Shown here in pieces: positions 60,452 to 64,000 of a DNA stretch of 64,000 nt; the stretch's first letter is position 1; each line of letters opens with the position of its first letter. Under the pieces are notes generated by a model. It saw only the letters and a list, made by a program, of their open reading frames with translations, had not been told where the DNA came from and did not search any database. The stretch covers positions 1 to 64,000 of the forward strand of contig NZ_JAFLRF010000001.1 of the NCBI RefSeq assembly GCF_017315705.1, written 5' to 3'. Both the position numbers and the translations under genes were made by a program. Source of the DNA: Trinickia mobilis. Lineage in GTDB: Bacteria > Pseudomonadota > Gammaproteobacteria > Burkholderiales > Burkholderiaceae.

Positions 60452-61408
60452 CTACTTCTCGACGGGACCGCAACGGCTGGTCAGCGCGCCGTCGAGCACC
60501 TCGTTCACTTCGCTCAAGCTCGGCATCGACGGCGCCGTGCCGGGGCGCGTCACCGAGATGCCCGCGAGCGCGCAGCCGAAGCGCATCGCGGCGACGGGGT
60601 CTGCGCCGCGTGCCAATGCCGCCGCGAAGCCGCCGGTGAAGCCGTCGCCCGCACCCGCCGTTTCGACGACCGGCCCGCATTGGAACGCGGGCACGTGCAT
60701 CGATTGCGAACGCGAATGCAGCAGCGCGCCGCCCTCGCCCAGCGTGACGATCACCGCGCCCGCGCCTTTCTCGAGCAGGATGCCGGCGGCGCGGCGCGCA
60801 TCGTCCGCGTTGCGGATCTCGATGCCGGTCAGCGCGGCGGCCTCGGTTTCGTTCGGCGTGACGTAGTCGCAGAGCGGGAAGATGTCGTCCGGCAGCGGCA
60901 TGGCGGGCGCGGGGTTGAACACGGTCGTCACGCCGTGCCTGCGCGCCACTTCGAGGCCGCGCCGCGCGGCGGCAACCGGTTGTTCGAGCTGCGTGACGAA
61001 GACTTGCGCGGCGGCGATGTCCGCTTCGATGGCGTCGACATCCGCAGCGCTCATCGTGCCCGCCGCGCCCGGCGCAACGATGATCGCGTTCATGCCGGTG
61101 CGGTCGTCGACGAAGATGTGTGCGGCGCCGGTCGCGACGCCGTCGAGCACGGTCGCGCGCGCCGTGATGCCTTCGGCCGCCCAGGTCTTTTGCGCGATCT
61201 CGCCGAACGCGTCATTGCCCAAGCGCGTGCAGAACACGACGTCCGCGCCCGCGCGCGCCGCCGCGACCGCTTGATTCGAGCCCTTGCCGCCCGGCCCCAT
61301 CGCGAACGCCGAGCCCGCGATCGTCTCGCCGATCAACGGCATGCGGTCCGCGCGGAACGCAAGGTCGGTCACGTAGATGCCGAGAATGACGACGCGCGCC
61401 TGGCTCAT
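60452..61408 (-). CDS. PfkB-family sugar kinase (ribokinase-like)
   Basis: 318 residues. GGKGSNQAVAAARAGADVVF (PfkB signature 1), FVTQLEQPVAAARRGLEVAR, FNPAPAMPLPDD, TPNETEAAALTG, and the catalytic base in ETAGAGDGFTGGFAAALARG. It phosphorylates a pentose; with DeoR, deoxyribose is my best guess, ribose the alternative. Its ATG overlaps the stop of the mutarotase gene. Confidence 0.92.
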   Translation of the reverse strand: MSQARVVILGIYVTDLAFRADRMPLIGETIAGSAFAMGPGGKGSNQAVAAARAGADVVFCTRLGNDAFGEIAQKTWAAEGITARATVLDGVATGAAHIFVDDRTGMNAIIVAPGAAGTMSAADVDAIEADIAAAQVFVTQLEQPVAAARRGLEVARRHGVTTVFNPAPAMPLPDDIFPLCDYVTPNETEAAALTGIEIRNADDARRAAGILLEKGAGAVIVTLGEGGALLHSRSQSMHVPAFQCGPVVETAGAGDGFTGGFAAALARGADPVAAMRFGCALAGISVTRPGTAPSMPSLSEVNEVLDGALTSRCGPVEK

Positions 61409-61878
61409 TTGCCGGGCTCCCTGGGAGCGTCAGGCGCGATGATCACGCCCTTCGTGAACACGAAGCAGCCGTAGCCGCGTGTCTCGCCCGTCGCGATCAC
61501 GCAGTAGGCCTGCTTCGCGCGCGCATAGAACGCGTGGCGTTCGAGCGGCGCGAACGGCACGTCGCGTCCTTCGGCGGCGTTCAGTTCGGCTTGCGCCTCG
61601 CGCTGCACGGCAGGAATGGTGCGAGGTTCGCCGACCACTTCCATCCGCAGCGCGGGGGCCTCGACGAACGTATCGAGCGGCAGCACCGACAGCACCGCGC
61701 GCACGGCACGCGCCGAATCGGCTCCGTCCATGCGCAGGAGCCAGCCGAGGACCGTTGAGCGCGCAACGGAATCGGCGGGGAAATTCGCGTCGCAGACGAC
61801 GACTTCATCGCCGTGCCCCATCGCGCACAGCGCGTGGAGCACGTCGGCGTTCAACAGCGGGTCTAGATTCTTTAGCAC
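61405..61878 (-). CDS. RbsD/FucU-family sugar mutarotase
   Basis: 157 residues from GTG 61878 after GGAGGAGACAAC. LKNLDPLLNADVLHALCAMG and HGDEVVVCDANFPADSVA match the FucU branch, and it ends with AYCVIATGETRGYGCFVFTK carrying the conserved Tyr region. It interconverts sugar anomers for the kinase it is coupled to. The longer frame to 62106 overlaps the aldehyde dehydrogenase gene and lacks family sequence. Confidence 0.9.
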   Translation of the reverse strand: MLKNLDPLLNADVLHALCAMGHGDEVVVCDANFPADSVARSTVLGWLLRMDGADSARAVRAVLSVLPLDTFVEAPALRMEVVGEPRTIPAVQREAQAELNAAEGRDVPFAPLERHAFYARAKQAYCVIATGETRGYGCFVFTKGVIIAPDAPREPGK

Positions 61879-61928
61879 GTTGTCTCCTCCGTTTACTGGC
61901 GTTCGCTTGTCTTGTCGTCGACAGGCGT

Positions 61929-64000
61929 TCAATCGCCGTACGGTATCCAGATGTTTTTCACTTGCACGGCCTGCCGCAGGAACGGCAGGCCTTCGCTCGA
62001 ACGGTCGAACCAATCCAGACGCCGCCCGTGATCGACGAAAGTCCGCTTCAAGTTGCCGATCGATTCGCGCTCGACCAGCGCTGCCTCGTCCGCGAGGCCG
62101 AAGCACCAGAGCGCGTCGACGTCGTCATGCTTGGCGAGCGCCGGCAGCAAGGCACTGCGTGCGCCCGTCAGGATGTTGAGCGCGCCAGCGGGCACGTCCG
62201 ACGTCTCCACGACCTGATAGAAATCGGTGGCCATCAGCGGACAAGCCTCGCTCGGCAGCACCACGACGCGATTGCCGAGCGCGAGCGCCGGCGCGACGAG
62301 CGACACGAACGCGAGCAGCGGCGCTTCGTCCGGGCACGCGATGCCGACGACGCCGAGCGGCTCGTGCATCGCGAGCGCGACGCCGCGCAGCGGCGGACTA
62401 TGCACCGCGCCGTCGAACTTGTCGGCCCACGCCGCGTAGCTGAAAAGCCGCGTGATCGCGGCGCCGACTTCCTCGTGCGCGTCGTTCGCGCCGACGCCCG
62501 CGCGCCGCGCCAGTTGCCGCGCGAACTCACCGCTGCGCGCCGCGAGATTTTCCGCGAGGTAGTACAGGACCTGCGCGCGATTGTGCGTGCTCGCCTGCGA
62601 CCACTTCTGCGCATTGCGCGCGGCCGCAACCGCGTCGCGCACGTCCTTGCGGCTGCCGTCGCCGACTTCGCCGACGAACTCGCCGCCCGGCGCATGGACG
62701 GCGCGCGAATAGCCGCTGTCGGGCCGCACCTGCTTGCCGCCGATAAAGAGCTTCGCGGTGCGGTCGATGCGATCGACACCGCCAATCGGCGCTTGCGCAC
62801 GGCCTTCGCTCACGACCCGCGCCGCGCGCGGCGGCAGGCTCCAGCCCTGCGGCTTCAAATATTCATAGACGCCTTCGCGCCCGCCCTCGCGTCCATAGCC
62901 CGACTCGCGATACCCGCCGAAGCCGACGGCCGCATCGAGCAGATTCGTCGCATTGACCCACACGACGCCGCACGCGAGCTGCGGCGCGATATCGAGCGCG
63001 CGGCCGATGGTCTCGCTCCACACGCTTGCGGCGAGGCCGTAGCGCGAATTGTTCGCGAGCGCGACCGCTTCTTCGGGCGTGCGAAAGCTCATCGTCACGA
63101 GCACCGGCCCGAAGATCTCTTCTTGCGCGAGCGTCGAGGCGGGCGCCACGTCCGTAATGAGCGTCGGCGGATAGAAGCATCCCGCATTCGGCAGCGCGAC
63201 TTCGCGAGCCTGCCAGATCGAGCAGCCTTCGGTCCTGCCCGTCTCGACGAGCGCTTCGATGCGCGCAAGCTGCACCGGATCGACGATCGCGCCGATGTCG
63301 ATGCCCTTGTCGAGCGACGTGCCCACACGCAGCGTCGCCATGCGCGCTTTGAGCTTCGCGATGAAACGCGCTTCGATCCCTTCCTGCACGAGCAGGCGCG
63401 AGCCCGCGCAGCACACCTGGCCCTGGTTGAACCAGATGGCGTCGACGACACCTTCCACCGCGCCGTCGAGGTCCGCATCGTCGAACACGATGAACGGCGA
63501 TTTGCCGCCGAGCTCGAGCGTCAGCGACTTGCCCGAGCCCGCCGTCACTTTGCGGATGTGGCGGCCGACTTCGGTCGAGCCCGTGAACGCGATCTTGTCG
63601 ACGCCCGGATGATCGACGAGCGCCGCGCCCGTGCGTCCGTCGCCCGTCACGACGTTGAGCACGCCGTCAGGCAGCCCCGCGCGCTGCGCGAGTTCGGCAA
63701 AGAGCAGCGCGGTAAGCGGCGTGTATTCGGCCGGCTTCAACACGACGCAATTGCCGAGCGCGATCGCCGGCGCGATCTTCCACGCGAGCATCAAGAGCGG
63801 GAAATTCCACGGCACGATCTGGCCGATCACGCCGAGCGGCGCCCAAGCGGCGAACTCGCTTTCCTGCAGTTGCGCCCAGCCCGCGTGATGCAGGAAGTGG
63901 CGAGCCGCCAACGGAATGTCGATATCGCGCGTCTCGCGAATCGGCTTGCCGTTGTCGAGCGCTTCGAGCACGGCAAAGAGGCGGCTGTGACGCTGCACCA
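61929..64000 (-). CDS. Bidomain aldehyde dehydrogenase (ALDH16-like), N-terminus beyond the window
   Basis: At least 689 codons, open at the window edge. The first domain is a complete ALDH: IVPWNFPLLMLAWKIAPAIA, FTGSTEVGRHIRK, LELGGKSPFIVF, catalytic cysteine in NQGQVCCAGSRLLVQ and EEIFGPVLVTMSF. From about residue 420 a second ALDH-like region (KLFIGGKQVRPDSGYSRAV, PLGVVGIACPDEAPLLAF) lacks the catalytic half and ends VQVKNIWIPYGD. This active-plus-inactive layout is that of ALDH16. It is probably an aldehyde oxidiser for the sugar pathway, for example acetaldehyde from deoxyribose-phosphate aldolase. Confidence 0.87.
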   Translation of the reverse strand, partial: VQRHSRLFAVLEALDNGKPIRETRDIDIPLAARHFLHHAGWAQLQESEFAAWAPLGVIGQIVPWNFPLLMLAWKIAPAIALGNCVVLKPAEYTPLTALLFAELAQRAGLPDGVLNVVTGDGRTGAALVDHPGVDKIAFTGSTEVGRHIRKVTAGSGKSLTLELGGKSPFIVFDDADLDGAVEGVVDAIWFNQGQVCCAGSRLLVQEGIEARFIAKLKARMATLRVGTSLDKGIDIGAIVDPVQLARIEALVETGRTEGCSIWQAREVALPNAGCFYPPTLITDVAPASTLAQEEIFGPVLVTMSFRTPEEAVALANNSRYGLAASVWSETIGRALDIAPQLACGVVWVNATNLLDAAVGFGGYRESGYGREGGREGVYEYLKPQGWSLPPRAARVVSEGRAQAPIGGVDRIDRTAKLFIGGKQVRPDSGYSRAVHAPGGEFVGEVGDGSRKDVRDAVAAARNAQKWSQASTHNRAQVLYYLAENLAARSGEFARQLARRAGVGANDAHEEVGAAITRLFSYAAWADKFDGAVHSPPLRGVALAMHEPLGVVGIACPDEAPLLAFVSLVAPALALGNRVVVLPSEACPLMATDFYQVVETSDVPAGALNILTGARSALLPALAKHDDVDALWCFGLADEAALVERESIGNLKRTFVDHGRRLDWFDRSSEGLPFLRQAVQVKNIWIPYGD

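Noticed and set aside
1-64000. tRNA, rRNA, CRISPR arrays, prophage and integrase genes
   Set aside because: Looked for on both strands by eye; no cloverleaf, spaced direct repeats or phage proteins were recognised. A covariance-model scan could still find small RNAs.

Overview
The window is GC-rich, densely coding bacterial DNA whose gene content fits a Burkholderiaceae chromosome of the Paraburkholderia/Trinickia type. Pointers are an OpcP-type porin, a DUF4148 remnant, LuxI/LuxR systems with RsaM and RsaL, an FrcBCA sugar importer and many AraC/LysR/ROK/DeoR regulators. No rRNA, tRNA, CRISPR array, insertion sequence or prophage gene was seen. The species is inferred, not proven.

Layout. 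0.1-8.5 kb: valine/isobutyrate catabolism (AraC regulator, acyl-CoA dehydrogenase, acyl-CoA synthetase, mmsA, mmsB, a 41-codon relic that looks like an internally deleted enoyl-CoA hydratase, and a 3-hydroxyisobutyryl-CoA hydrolase). 8.6-16.6 kb: two complete acyl-homoserine-lactone quorum-sensing modules. The first is LuxR-RsaM-LuxI followed by a cytochrome P450-like protein that lacks the heme cysteine and other P450 hallmarks, then an unrecognised 293-residue protein. The second is LuxR-RsaL-LuxI. Both luxI promoters carry recognisable lux-box dyads. Between the modules lie ribA, a CBS-domain gene and a DUF4148 remnant. 16.7-22.4 kb: a basic DNA-binding-like protein, a 3-methyladenine glycosylase, a ChaA-type antiporter, a LysR regulator, an ornithine-cyclodeaminase-family reductase and a degenerate proline-racemase relative. 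22.4-26.7 kb: a C39-like peptidase and a signalling set (BetR-HTH/receiver protein, hybrid histidine kinase, and a cysteine-free SUOX-fold periplasmic protein).

27-34.6 kb: an AmaB-like aldehyde dehydrogenase, then frcB-frcC-frcA-ROK-FAD oxidoreductase behind a promoter with an overlapping dyad. 34.8-41.9 kb: a quinate/shikimate catabolic cluster (TetR, MFS transporter, aroE, aroQ, quiC, porin). 42-46.4 kb: small proteins, an orphan TAXI binding protein, a zinc-ribbon/TPR-like membrane protein and an SDR. 46.4-52.1 kb: trans-4-hydroxyproline catabolism (PAS-AraC regulator, three-part HcnABC-like dehydrogenase, epimerase, DapA-like deaminase), with successive minus-strand genes overlapping by a few bases. 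52.2-54.5 kb: an MFS exporter with a poly-C tract at its start, a small protein and DoxX. 54.9-64 kb: a DeoR-controlled ABC sugar/nucleoside cluster with a PfkB kinase, FucU-type mutarotase and a bidomain (ALDH16-like) aldehyde dehydrogenase cut by the window edge. I read this as deoxyribose/deoxynucleoside use.

A structured, apparently translated intergenic repeat recurs in the window: three full copies (before the acyl-CoA synthetase, the shikimate-cluster MFS gene and quiC) and two fragments. Each full copy opens with its own Shine-Dalgarno and ATG, encodes a leader peptide, and ends in GGGAGGCATC directly before the next gene's start. That Shine-Dalgarno is paired in an inverted repeat with a GATGCC(T/C)(T/C)CC arm upstream. 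This element and the pseudo-P450 in the quorum-sensing locus are the most unusual features here.
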